Positions 1 to 7,855 of a stretch of DNA of 35,644 nucleotides are shown here, piece after piece; within the stretch, counting starts at the first letter, position 1; each line of letters opens with the position of its first letter. The stretch is from Acidobacteriaceae bacterium. Its GTDB lineage: Bacteria > Acidobacteriota > Terriglobia > Terriglobales > Acidobacteriaceae. Location of the stretch: the NCBI GenBank assembly GCA_003171315.1, contig PMYE01000109.1, forward strand, positions 1 to 35,644, read 5' to 3'. Below the pieces are notes generated by a model. That model had not been told where the DNA came from, made no database searches, and saw only the letters and a list, made by a program, of their open reading frames with translations. Made by a program: the position numbers and the translations under genes.

Positions 1-1215
1 TACCGAAAATTCAAGTGCGCGGCAAAGCCGCGCCCAAACCCCGCCACACCACGCCTGCAGTCATCCCGAGCGAAGGTCGCCGCGGCGGCCGCAGCCGAGA
101 GCCTGCCCTGAGCGGAGATCGCGAAGCGATCGGAGTCGAATGGGGATCTGCGGTTGCTTTTCGCCCTGTATCAGGGCTTGGCTTCAGCCATGCCGTAACC
201 GCCCACCCATTTTTCAAGAAATAAAGTGCGCGGCAAAGCCGCGTCCAAACCCCGCCTCACCACGCCTGCAGTCATCCTGAGCGAAGTTCGCCTTGGCGGA
301 CGAAGTCGAAGGACCTGCATTTCGGGCTCTTCTCCACCCACAAGAGCTAGTCACGTGATCGCTGCCCATCAACCGCCGCTCTTCCTCCCGGAGGGAGAGC
401 AGAGAATAGCCCAGGGCGTCAGCCCTGGGAACCGCGCCGTTCTTACCGAAAAATAAAGTGCGCGGCAAAGCCGCGCCCAAACCTCGCCGTTCGTCCCGCC
501 CTGGTGCCGCTTGGGTGGGATCACGGCGGAGGGAGCGCGGGGCTTCAGCCCCACGAATCCCCGGCCACCCATTCTTCAAGAAATAAAGTGCGCGGCGAAG
601 CCGCGCCCAAACCCCGCCTCACCACGCCTGCAGTCATCCTGAGCGGAGTCCGCCGTGGCGGACGAAGTCGAAGGACCTGCATTTCGGGCTCTTCCCCACC
701 CACAAGAGCTAGTCACGTGATCGCGGCCCATCAACCGCCGCTCTTCCTCCCGGAGGGAGAGCAGAGAATAGCCCAGGGCGTCAGCCCTGGGAACCGCGCC
801 GTTCTTACCGAAAATTCAAGTGCGCGGCGAAGCCGCGCTCAAACCCACGCCTCACCACGCCTGCAGTCATCCTGAGCGAAGTTCGCCGTGGCGGACGAAG
901 TCGAAGGATCTGCGGTTGCTTTTCGTCTTGTATCAGGCCGTGGCTTCAGCCATGCCGTACCGCCCACCCATTTTTCAAGAAATAAAGTACGCGGCAAGGC
1001 CGCGCTGAGCTAAGCGCCGAAACTCTTCTTCGTTTCCCCCACTCCCGGAGGGAGAGCAGAGAATAGCCCAGGGCGTCAGCCCTGGGAACCGCGCCGTTCT
1101 TACCGAAAAATAAAGGTCGCGGCGAAGCCGCGCCCAAACCCACGCCTCACCAATGCGCTGTCATCCTGAGCGGACGCAGGGAGTCGAAGGATCTGCGGTT
1201 GCCTTTCGCCTTATA
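1..1215. repeat. Modular extragenic repeat array (mosaic of at least four recurrent modules, seven GCGCGGC-NNN-GCCGCGC-type hairpins)
   Basis: Hairpin module GCGCGGC-(A/G)AA-GCCGCGC at about 17-33, 228-244, 460-476, 600-616, 822-838, 990-1005 (degenerate) and 1118-1132. 'GTCATCCTGAGCGAAGTTCGCCGTGGCGGACGAAGTCGAAGGA' module recurs at about 60, 271, 635, 867, 1160. 'CTCCCGGAGGGAGAGCAGAGAATAGCCCAGGGCGTCAGCCCTGGGAACCGCGCCGTTCTTACCGAAAA' recurs at about 385, 749, 1044. Confidence 0.9.
222..817. repeat. Near-identical ~230-bp direct repeat (copies about 222-454 and 594-815)
   Basis: Both copies read ATAAAGTGCGCGGC...CACCACGCCTGCAGTCATCCTGAGCG...GACCTGCATTTCGGGCTCTTC(T/C)CCACCCACAAGAGCTAGTCACGTGATCGC...TTCTTACCGAAAA with few differences. 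Confidence 0.9.
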
Positions 1216-4200
1216 TCAGCGCGTAACTTTCACTCGTGCCGGATCGGGGCCAGAGACCCCCCGGGCTTCAGCCCCTGAGGGCAATCTGCCCAAGACAAAC
1301 CAGCGCTCCAACACCCTGAAAACCTCATCCTGTGTGTCGGGGTCCGACGTGCGACTCTCGACCAACTCGCGCATCCGCACCGAGGCGGCCTCATGCCGCC
1401 CCTCCAGCTCAACCAGCAAGCGTTTAGCGGACTCGTCACTCATCGGCAATACCTGCGGTCCCGTAACGCCGAGCTCAGCCATCCGCGTGAGGAGCTCCGC
1501 CGTACCGCGCGACGGACAGACCACATGCTCCTGTCGCCTCTTGCCAAAATAAACCACCTCGTGATCGAACATACTCCCAGTCGCCAAGTATGCTGGCCGC
1601 TCGTCGGGTATTGTGATCTCGCGCGTAGGGGCCGTTGCGTGGTTCCGGACCCAATCGGATAGCGGCGTCATATCGTCAAGATCGAGAGCGTCCCAGGCAT
1701 CGGCCGCCTGCTCGGCTATCGTGAACCCGCCTCTTCCGCCCTTCGCCCGATCCTCCATTTTCTGTATTTCTGTCACCCGGATAGCTCGGAAATGCGCAGC
1801 GGTCTCCGCGTAAAGCCTGTCCACCAAGACTTTTCGCTCTGTGGCGCTCTCCATACCCAACAACTCGAACACAGCATCATCCAGTTGCCGTCGGTCCGCT
1901 TGACACAACTCTTCTGAAAGCGCGAGCGGGCGCGCGGCCAACTCCAGAGCGCGCCGGTAAGAATGGCAGTCCATTAAAGATTCTTCAACCAGTCTCCCAA
2001 CCGTCCGACGTGTCATCGAGCGCAACGCATCAATCAGACGTTTTGAAATCTGCCCATCGATGCCGCGCGGGTCGGGGACTTCGATCAGGTTCACGTCTAG
2101 AACCTCTGTCTTGAGGTTGCCCTCGGTTCCGGCAAACCTACCATAGAAGGTCTTGAACAGCCCAACCAATGTGGAGTTGAGCACGGCAACGAGAACCTGT
2201 CTCTCCTTCTTGGTTAAACGCTCAGAGGACATATCAAAGAGGTTGTGGTTGCAGATCAAGCGCTCCGGATTGCTAGGGATGATGTGACGGTATTGCTGTG
2301 CCATGGGCCAAAGCGCGAAGCCGGGGTCAACGAGCTTGGTCAAGTCATACCACGGGTCGCGACCGGCGCACGATTTCCGTTGCGGAACAGGAACCGCTTT
2401 AGACTTCTTCGAGGCATACGTCGCCGACTCGCCATACTTGATGTACCTCGCGGCATAGGTCCCACGAAGCGCGGAAACCGGCCCATCCACCAGCAACACG
2501 ACGCGGTCCAGCTCTTTCGCCAGAATCTCCGGCCTCTCCACCTTCATAAGGCTATGAACCTCTGGCTTCATAAACCTTGCTTCAATTGGATGAAGCGTGC
2601 CGGCTCCATCTCTGACGATGCGAACCTCCCCGCTCTCTACTTCGTCCCGCGACGCCCCGCAGAGCGATTTGAAATCCCTGGCCGACAACTCCCGCGAAAG
2701 AACTTCATCCGTCACGTCCCGCGGCATGAAAAATGCGTCGCATCCAGTCTTGACTCCAAAACGAACATCGGCAATTTCGCCGAGAGGGCAGAATCGGCCA
2801 CGGAATCGAGACATCAGCTCAAAGTAGAGGTCCGGCGCCCGCAGATAGCGTCCCCATTTTCCCGCAACGTAATCCCGCTCCGCGCGGCGATCCTTCAGCC
2901 AGACCCTTTCGCCTTGCGCATCCTCGTCCTGCTCTTCGGAATCCTCATCGTCAGACACTTCTTCCGGCTGCCCGGGCTTCAAAACTTCCCCCGCTCGAAC
3001 TCCCTCATCCCATAACTCGGCCTGACTCTTCAGCAGAACCCGCCACTTCTCGTCGTGGACCGGATGCGTCAGCCGCTCAAGCTTGTCCCGAACCGCATCG
3101 ACGGCGCTCTGCCGCGAAATCTCGGCAATCTCCGCTTCCTTGCCGACGCCGCCGCTCGCCAATACTCCGATGATCTCCGTCAGCGGCTTTTCAAAGCGAA
3201 CGAAGCGAACCAGATTCGCCCGACGCCTCTCCGGATCGGCACAGCGTTGCAAAATCGTAATGCAGGTCTTGACACGGGCATCCGGGAACCATCGCTCCGT
3301 GGCGCTTTCCAGAATTGCCACGACTCGAAAATTTGAGAGAATCCAGCGCTGCAACGCGAACCCGTAGTCCACATCCAACCATTGCCCGCTCGTAAGGAAC
3401 CCGAAATAGCCGCCCTCCTTAAGAAATCGGCAGGCTTGAGGCCAGAAATAGCAATGCAGGTCCGAACGCCCGCGAAGCTCCGTCCCTGGAAACGCCTCCT
3501 CAACTCGTTTGGAGTACTTCTCTTTCTCCTCTTTGCCAATCTTCTCCTGGCGGACGTATGGCGGATTGCCCACAATAGCGTCAACCATCGGAAGCATGAC
3601 AGGGCGATGCCTGCCAGGACTACCGTTGGGAAGCTCACAGAACGACTTCCCCGGTTCCACATCGAAAAAGTCCGTCCGCGCGATGCGCGGATAGTTTGCC
3701 TCGTCGTTGATCTCGCGCGCAGCCAAATTGAGCGTTGCTAGGTGGGCCGGATAGAGCCCTATATCCGCCCCAAATAACTCGTGCAGTAATTGAGAATGGG
3801 GGCGACGGTCGTTCATAGCATGCTTGCGGTAGTAGGCGCGCACCAGGAAGCTCCCGCTTCCGCACGCGGGATCCAAAACGATCGAGTCGGCACCTCGGAT
3901 GCAAAATGAGTTGATGAGGTCCACTGGATCGGGACCTGTGAAGTGCTGCCCTAAACGATGCCGCTCTTCAGGGCTGATGAGCTTCTGGAAAATGAGGCCA
4001 ACCACATCGGCTGGCACATCCCGAAAATCGATTGACTCAATGCCGCGCAAAAATCCACGCCACGCATCCACCGCGCCATCCGGCGAAAATATCTGATCGT
4101 TCGCCCAATCGTGCTCTTCCGGGAACAGCAGCGTCTCGTAATCGCCGCTCTCCTCAGCGGCCACCCTCAAAATCTCGTTTAAGCGCCGGACCGCTTGATT

Positions 4201-5025
4201 GGCTGTCTTAATGGCTGGACCAAGCTCCAGCCTCGGAAGTTGCGGAAACCGGGCGCGAAGGGCCTTATAAAAGATGAACCGGTTGGTCCAGACATAGGCC
4301 AGAGTACGCGCCGCATTATCGACGGCAGCACTCCACTCCTCTGGCTGCAAACGCAGAAACTGCCTCCCCTGCGAGACCATCCATCCTTGGAGCCTTGCGT
4401 CGAATTTGCGATCTGCCTCCGAGTTTCGATACAGATACCCGCGCAGCAGCATGACAGGCCAATCAAGGTGACTTTCGAGCGATCTGAGGAAGATTTCATC
4501 AGGCGGCAGCGCCCAGTCCTGCCTTACTCCCGTGATGATGTCCGATAGATCGAGGATCAGGTCCGGGAGAAATCTGTTTGCGATCTGCTCAAGAATCTCC
4601 GGGCGGGCGACTTCCTGGGCGGAGGTAAGATTCAGCCGCAAATGCCAAACTCTGATGCGCCTGTCGAGCAGGCTCCGCTCCTGCTTATAACGATCAAATA
4701 GGACAAACGTGTTTACATCCCAAGTGAAGAAGTACTGCACATTCGCGTGGTCAGCCTTTTGTTGCGCGTCTTCTATCAACCCACTGTCAAACGCAGCGGT
4801 ACCGCCCGGGAGCTTTACCTCACCTGTCAATAAGAGCTTTTTATCCTTGCCGTAGAAGCGGAGATCCTTACGCTTGGTCCTCCCCTTCGTTGAGCCCAGG
4901 CCTTCGATGCGCGCCTCGACAAAGGGGCACCGATCTTGCAGTCGGTCGAAAATTGGCCCGGCTGCAGCAGCAATCTTCGCGCAGAAATCGACTTCGTTGA
5001 TAGTCTCGTTGGCAACTGCGGGCAT
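1216..5025 (-). CDS. Type IIG-like restriction-modification protein (N6-adenine methyltransferase with N-terminal PD-(D/E)xK-like nuclease region)
   Basis: 1269-aa ORF; SAM motif I 'VLDPACGSGSFLVRAYY', catalytic motif IV 'VGNPPYVRQEKIG'; N-terminal 'DLRFYGKDKKLLLTGEVKLPGG' fits D-x(n)-ExK; long C-terminal region compatible with target recognition. Confidence 0.85.
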   Translation of the reverse strand: MPAVANETINEVDFCAKIAAAAGPIFDRLQDRCPFVEARIEGLGSTKGRTKRKDLRFYGKDKKLLLTGEVKLPGGTAAFDSGLIEDAQQKADHANVQYFFTWDVNTFVLFDRYKQERSLLDRRIRVWHLRLNLTSAQEVARPEILEQIANRFLPDLILDLSDIITGVRQDWALPPDEIFLRSLESHLDWPVMLLRGYLYRNSEADRKFDARLQGWMVSQGRQFLRLQPEEWSAAVDNAARTLAYVWTNRFIFYKALRARFPQLPRLELGPAIKTANQAVRRLNEILRVAAEESGDYETLLFPEEHDWANDQIFSPDGAVDAWRGFLRGIESIDFRDVPADVVGLIFQKLISPEERHRLGQHFTGPDPVDLINSFCIRGADSIVLDPACGSGSFLVRAYYRKHAMNDRRPHSQLLHELFGADIGLYPAHLATLNLAAREINDEANYPRIARTDFFDVEPGKSFCELPNGSPGRHRPVMLPMVDAIVGNPPYVRQEKIGKEEKEKYSKRVEEAFPGTELRGRSDLHCYFWPQACRFLKEGGYFGFLTSGQWLDVDYGFALQRWILSNFRVVAILESATERWFPDARVKTCITILQRCADPERRRANLVRFVRFEKPLTEIIGVLASGGVGKEAEIAEISRQSAVDAVRDKLERLTHPVHDEKWRVLLKSQAELWDEGVRAGEVLKPGQPEEVSDDEDSEEQDEDAQGERVWLKDRRAERDYVAGKWGRYLRAPDLYFELMSRFRGRFCPLGEIADVRFGVKTGCDAFFMPRDVTDEVLSRELSARDFKSLCGASRDEVESGEVRIVRDGAGTLHPIEARFMKPEVHSLMKVERPEILAKELDRVVLLVDGPVSALRGTYAARYIKYGESATYASKKSKAVPVPQRKSCAGRDPWYDLTKLVDPGFALWPMAQQYRHIIPSNPERLICNHNLFDMSSERLTKKERQVLVAVLNSTLVGLFKTFYGRFAGTEGNLKTEVLDVNLIEVPDPRGIDGQISKRLIDALRSMTRRTVGRLVEESLMDCHSYRRALELAARPLALSEELCQADRRQLDDAVFELLGMESATERKVLVDRLYAETAAHFRAIRVTEIQKMEDRAKGGRGGFTIAEQAADAWDALDLDDMTPLSDWVRNHATAPTREITIPDERPAYLATGSMFDHEVVYFGKRRQEHVVCPSRGTAELLTRMAELGVTGPQVLPMSDESAKRLLVELEGRHEAASVRMRELVESRTSDPDTQDEVFRVLERWFVLGRLPSGAEARGVSGPDPARVKVTR

Positions 5026-5285
5026 GGCTGTATCAAAAATAGCAGGGGTAACCGACCCCCAGGAGTGTCAGGAACGGAACCGGCGGGTCGGCCCTAACTC
5101 GGGAACGAACTCAGACCGGAATTTCCCAAAACTGCAACAAGAGGAGCCATGACCACAGTTCGCCCCGCTGACCCGCCGGCCCGCTAGCTCCGCTAACCCC
5201 GCTGTCCTCCCTGAACCTGGGCTTCGACCGCCGCACCCCCAAAACCTGCCTCCAAGGGGGCGAAACCACCCTTCGCAACATCGCA

Positions 5286-5415
5286 GATGCGACGATTTCA
5301 CTTGAAATCGTAGACCTGCAGATCACAATTTCACCCGATTGCTCCACCTGCAGGTCTCATCTTCCGCGAGCTCCCGATGCGACGATTTCAGCCCCCAAAA
5401 TTCGACCTACAGGTC
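5286..5415. repeat. Small direct and inverted repeats
   Basis: GATGCGACGATTTCA at 5286-5300 and 5376-5390 (90 bp apart); CGATTTCA-CT-TGAAATCG at 5293-5310; ACCTGCAGGT at 5346-5355; GACCT-AC-AGGTC at 5404-5415. Confidence 0.75.
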
Positions 5416-5430
5416 TACGCCTCCCGCCCG

Positions 5431-5521
5431 ATCCCTGCTCCCTATTCCCTACTCCCTATTCCCTACTCCCTACTCCCTGTTCCCTGTTCCCTACTCCCTA
5501 CTCCCTACTCCCTATTCCCTG
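5431..5521. repeat. Heptanucleotide tandem repeat (YTCCCTR, ~13 units)
   Basis: Units ctcccta/ttcccta/ctccctg/ttccctg in exact 7-bp register from 5431 to 5521; minus strand reads (YAGGGAR)n. Confidence 0.95.
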
Positions 5522-5683
5522 CCTTCTTCGCCCTTTCTTCCCCTACCACACCCTTCCCCACCTGTCCATCCGGGGAATCAAAGCGGTTAACCCCATATCT
5601 TGTGGTGCCTGGATTTTTGTCTTCTATTAGTCGATGTTCCCGCGGAGAGCCTGGTTTTCCTTAGCTTTCCACCGATTTTTTTC

Positions 5684-5712
5684 TTGGCGAAAAGTTAGAA
5701 CAGGGATACTAT
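5684..5712 (+). promoter_or_regulatory. Putative sigma70-type promoter of the mraZ operon
   Basis: TTGGCG (5684-5689), 17-nt spacer, TACTAT (5707-5712), directly upstream of the TGGRR repeats and mraZ. Confidence 0.55.
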
Positions 5713-5723
5713 CGACCGAGAGG

Positions 5724-5758
5724 TGGGAATTACTGGAGTTTAGTGGAGTTCCTTGGAG
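5724..5758 (+). promoter_or_regulatory. Putative MraZ operator: four TGGRR boxes with exact 10-bp period
   Basis: TGGGA 5724, TGGAG 5734, TGGAG 5744, TGGAG 5754, each with 5-nt spacers; resembles the TGGGN-N5 boxes known for E. coli MraZ. Confidence 0.75.
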
Positions 5759-5932
5759 CCACTCAACAGCTTTCATCTCAAGTTTACTCCGGTTTCCTCC
5801 TTGGCAATGGGCTTCCGGGCGCCAAACCGGCTGGGGAACCAGCCTGGCTAACCCGGACGGAGCCCGAGTGGCAAGTGGGTCGGGCGCGGCGTGGACAGAG
5901 GATCCCGGCGCGGCAGCAGGAAAGGCTGGCAG

Positions 5933-6388
5933 ATGTTTCGCGGCAACCATCCGGCGAAGGTCGATGAAAAGGGACGGCTTAAGCTTCCGGCTGCCTTCAA
6001 GCAGCTCCTCGATGCTCAGCACGTCGCCCAGTTCTACATCACCTCCGTGGATGGCAAAAGCGCCGAAATCTGGCCTCTGGCCGAGTGGGAAAGGCAGGAG
6101 AATCTTCTGGCCGAGTCCAGCACCATGGACGACGCCGTAGCCAAGTATTTAAACCTGACCAGCTATTACGGTCAGCAGGTGGAAATGGACACCCAGTCGC
6201 GCGTTCTCCTCCCCCAGATTCTCCGCGCGGCAGCCCGGCTCGATGCCGAGGTCGCTGTCATGGGCAAAATCAACCACCTGCAAGTGCACAATCTTGCCCT
6301 CTTCGAGGAGTCACTGCCCGCCAACGCACTGACCCCCGACGATCGCAAGGCGGTGGCGGCGCTGTTGAGCCGCCGGAGCAGTTTGTAA
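5933..6388 (+). CDS. mraZ: Transcriptional regulator MraZ
   Basis: Protein from 'MFRGNHPAKVDEKGRLKLPAAFKQLL' matches the conserved MraZ N-terminus; the ORF-track start at 5891 is 14 codons upstream, and 5933 is preferred. Confidence 0.93.
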   Translation: MFRGNHPAKVDEKGRLKLPAAFKQLLDAQHVAQFYITSVDGKSAEIWPLAEWERQENLLAESSTMDDAVAKYLNLTSYYGQQVEMDTQSRVLLPQILRAAARLDAEVAVMGKINHLQVHNLALFEESLPANALTPDDRKAVAALLSRRSSL

Positions 6389-6407
6389 GCCCCTCAGGGG
6401 GGCGCGC

Positions 6408-7301
6408 ATGTCGCAGCCGCAAGTACGCCATGTGCCGGTTCTTTTTCAGGAAGCTTTGGATTTTCTCCGCGTGCGGCCCGGCGCAACCATTGTCGACTGC
6501 ACGCTGGGCCTGGCGGGACACGCGGAAGGCATCGTCAGGCAACTGGGATGCGTGGGGCACCTGATCGGATTTGACCGCGATCCCGAGGCGCTCGAATTGG
6601 CACGAGCCCGGCTCGTAAAGGTTTGCGAAGAGCTGGGCAGCCAGGCGCCGAAAGTGACTTTGATCGGCGAAGCCTTTAGCCGCATCGCCGAGCACGTAGC
6701 GCCGGTTTCGACGGATGGGTTGCTCGCCGACTTCGGCGTGAGCAGCCTGCAATTCGACGAGGCGCGCAGAGGGTTTAGTTTTCAGGCGGACGGGCCGCTG
6801 GATATGCGAATGGATACGCGATCCGGCCCAACTGCCGAACAAGTGGTGAATGAGACGAGTGAGCGCGAGCTGGCAAATCTCATTTACGAATACGGTGAGG
6901 AAAGGAGGTCGCGGACAGTCGCCAGAGCCATTGTGCGGGGGCGGCCGATTACTACCACCGGGCAGCTTGCACGGATCGTAGCATCGACCGTCCCGCCAAT
7001 GAAACATATTCACCCGGCTACCAGAACTTTTCAGGCGCTGCGTATCTTCGTCAATCAGGAATTGAACGAAATCCGGGCTTTGCTTGAGGCCGCACCACAC
7101 TTGCTTAAGCCCTCCGCACGGCTCGTCGTTATCAGCTTTCATTCTCTTGAAGATCGCATTGCGAAAGACAGCATCCGGGAGGGCGCGCAGCGGGGAATCT
7201 GGAAGGTTTTGACCAGAAAGCCCGTAACTGCAGGCGAAGTAGAGATCCACCGTAACCCGCGTTCGCGCAGCGCAAAGCTCAGAGCCGCGGAACGGCAATA
7301 A
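6408..7301 (+). CDS. rsmH: 16S rRNA (cytosine(1402)-N(4))-methyltransferase RsmH
   Basis: 'HVPVLFQEALDFL...IVDCTLGLAGHAEGIV...LIGFDRDPEAL...ISFHSLEDRIAK'; located directly after mraZ. Confidence 0.96.
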   Translation: MSQPQVRHVPVLFQEALDFLRVRPGATIVDCTLGLAGHAEGIVRQLGCVGHLIGFDRDPEALELARARLVKVCEELGSQAPKVTLIGEAFSRIAEHVAPVSTDGLLADFGVSSLQFDEARRGFSFQADGPLDMRMDTRSGPTAEQVVNETSERELANLIYEYGEERRSRTVARAIVRGRPITTTGQLARIVASTVPPMKHIHPATRTFQALRIFVNQELNEIRALLEAAPHLLKPSARLVVISFHSLEDRIAKDSIREGAQRGIWKVLTRKPVTAGEVEIHRNPRSRSAKLRAAERQ

Positions 7302-7324
7302 ACCGAGGGGCAAGGAGAACAGAA

Positions 7325-7831
7325 ATGGCGGCATGTGCAACAACTTATTTCGAGACCGGCCGCGGCTGGGGCGCGCGGATCGCCGAGCACAACGCCGAAT
7401 TGATGGTGCAGCAAGCGCCGCGCCGCCGCCGCGTGCGCACGCCGGAGTTCTTTTTCGTCAAGCATTTCGACAACTCGCGCCTGGTCAAGGCCTCCGACCC
7501 CGTGCGCGCTCGCGAGATGCGCGTCTTTTCCGTCGCCGTCGCCATGCTATTCTCGCTCATCATGGTCTATGGCCTCCAGCACTTCTACGCCATCGAGAGC
7601 AGCTACCGCGTGGAGAGCGAAAAGCAAACGCTCGATCAAATGCGGGAGGAGAATCGCCAGTTGCGTCTCACCGAGGCTGAACTCACGCAGCCTGGACGCA
7701 TCGATCAGATGGCTCGCCAGCTTGGGCTCGCCGAGCCGCAGCCCGGTCAGGTGGTTCACTCCGATGGCCGTCCCGCCTCCGCCTCTCCCACGCTTGCCCA
7801 GATACCATCTCCGGCACCCACTGCGCAGTAA
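7325..7831 (+). CDS. ftsL: FtsL-like cell division protein
   Basis: Small bitopic protein with TM segment 'VFSVAVAMLFSLIMVYGLQHFY' followed by coiled coil, between rsmH and ftsI. Confidence 0.75.
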   Translation: MAACATTYFETGRGWGARIAEHNAELMVQQAPRRRRVRTPEFFFVKHFDNSRLVKASDPVRAREMRVFSVAVAMLFSLIMVYGLQHFYAIESSYRVESEKQTLDQMREENRQLRLTEAELTQPGRIDQMARQLGLAEPQPGQVVHSDGRPASASPTLAQIPSPAPTAQ

Positions 7832-7855
7832 CCCACCCCACTGGACTCAGTCGAG

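Noticed and set aside
11-1143. Many short ORFs on both strands in the first 1.1 kb
   Set aside because: They follow the repeat modules, give near-identical repeated peptides, and have no domain or ribosome-binding support.
1-1215. CRISPR array
   Set aside because: Repeats are long, irregularly spaced and mosaic, without unique uniform spacers or cas genes.
2245-3015. 256-aa plus-strand ORF inside the R-M gene
   Set aside because: Antisense to a gene with clear catalytic motifs; no independent support.
5339-5664. ORFs encoding PYSLFPTPYSLFPVPYSLLPTPYSL repeats
   Set aside because: The peptide periodicity is a by-product of the 7-bp DNA repeat read in triplets; no start-site support.
6270-7343. 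357-aa minus-strand ORF
   Set aside because: Antisense to rsmH, which is strongly supported.
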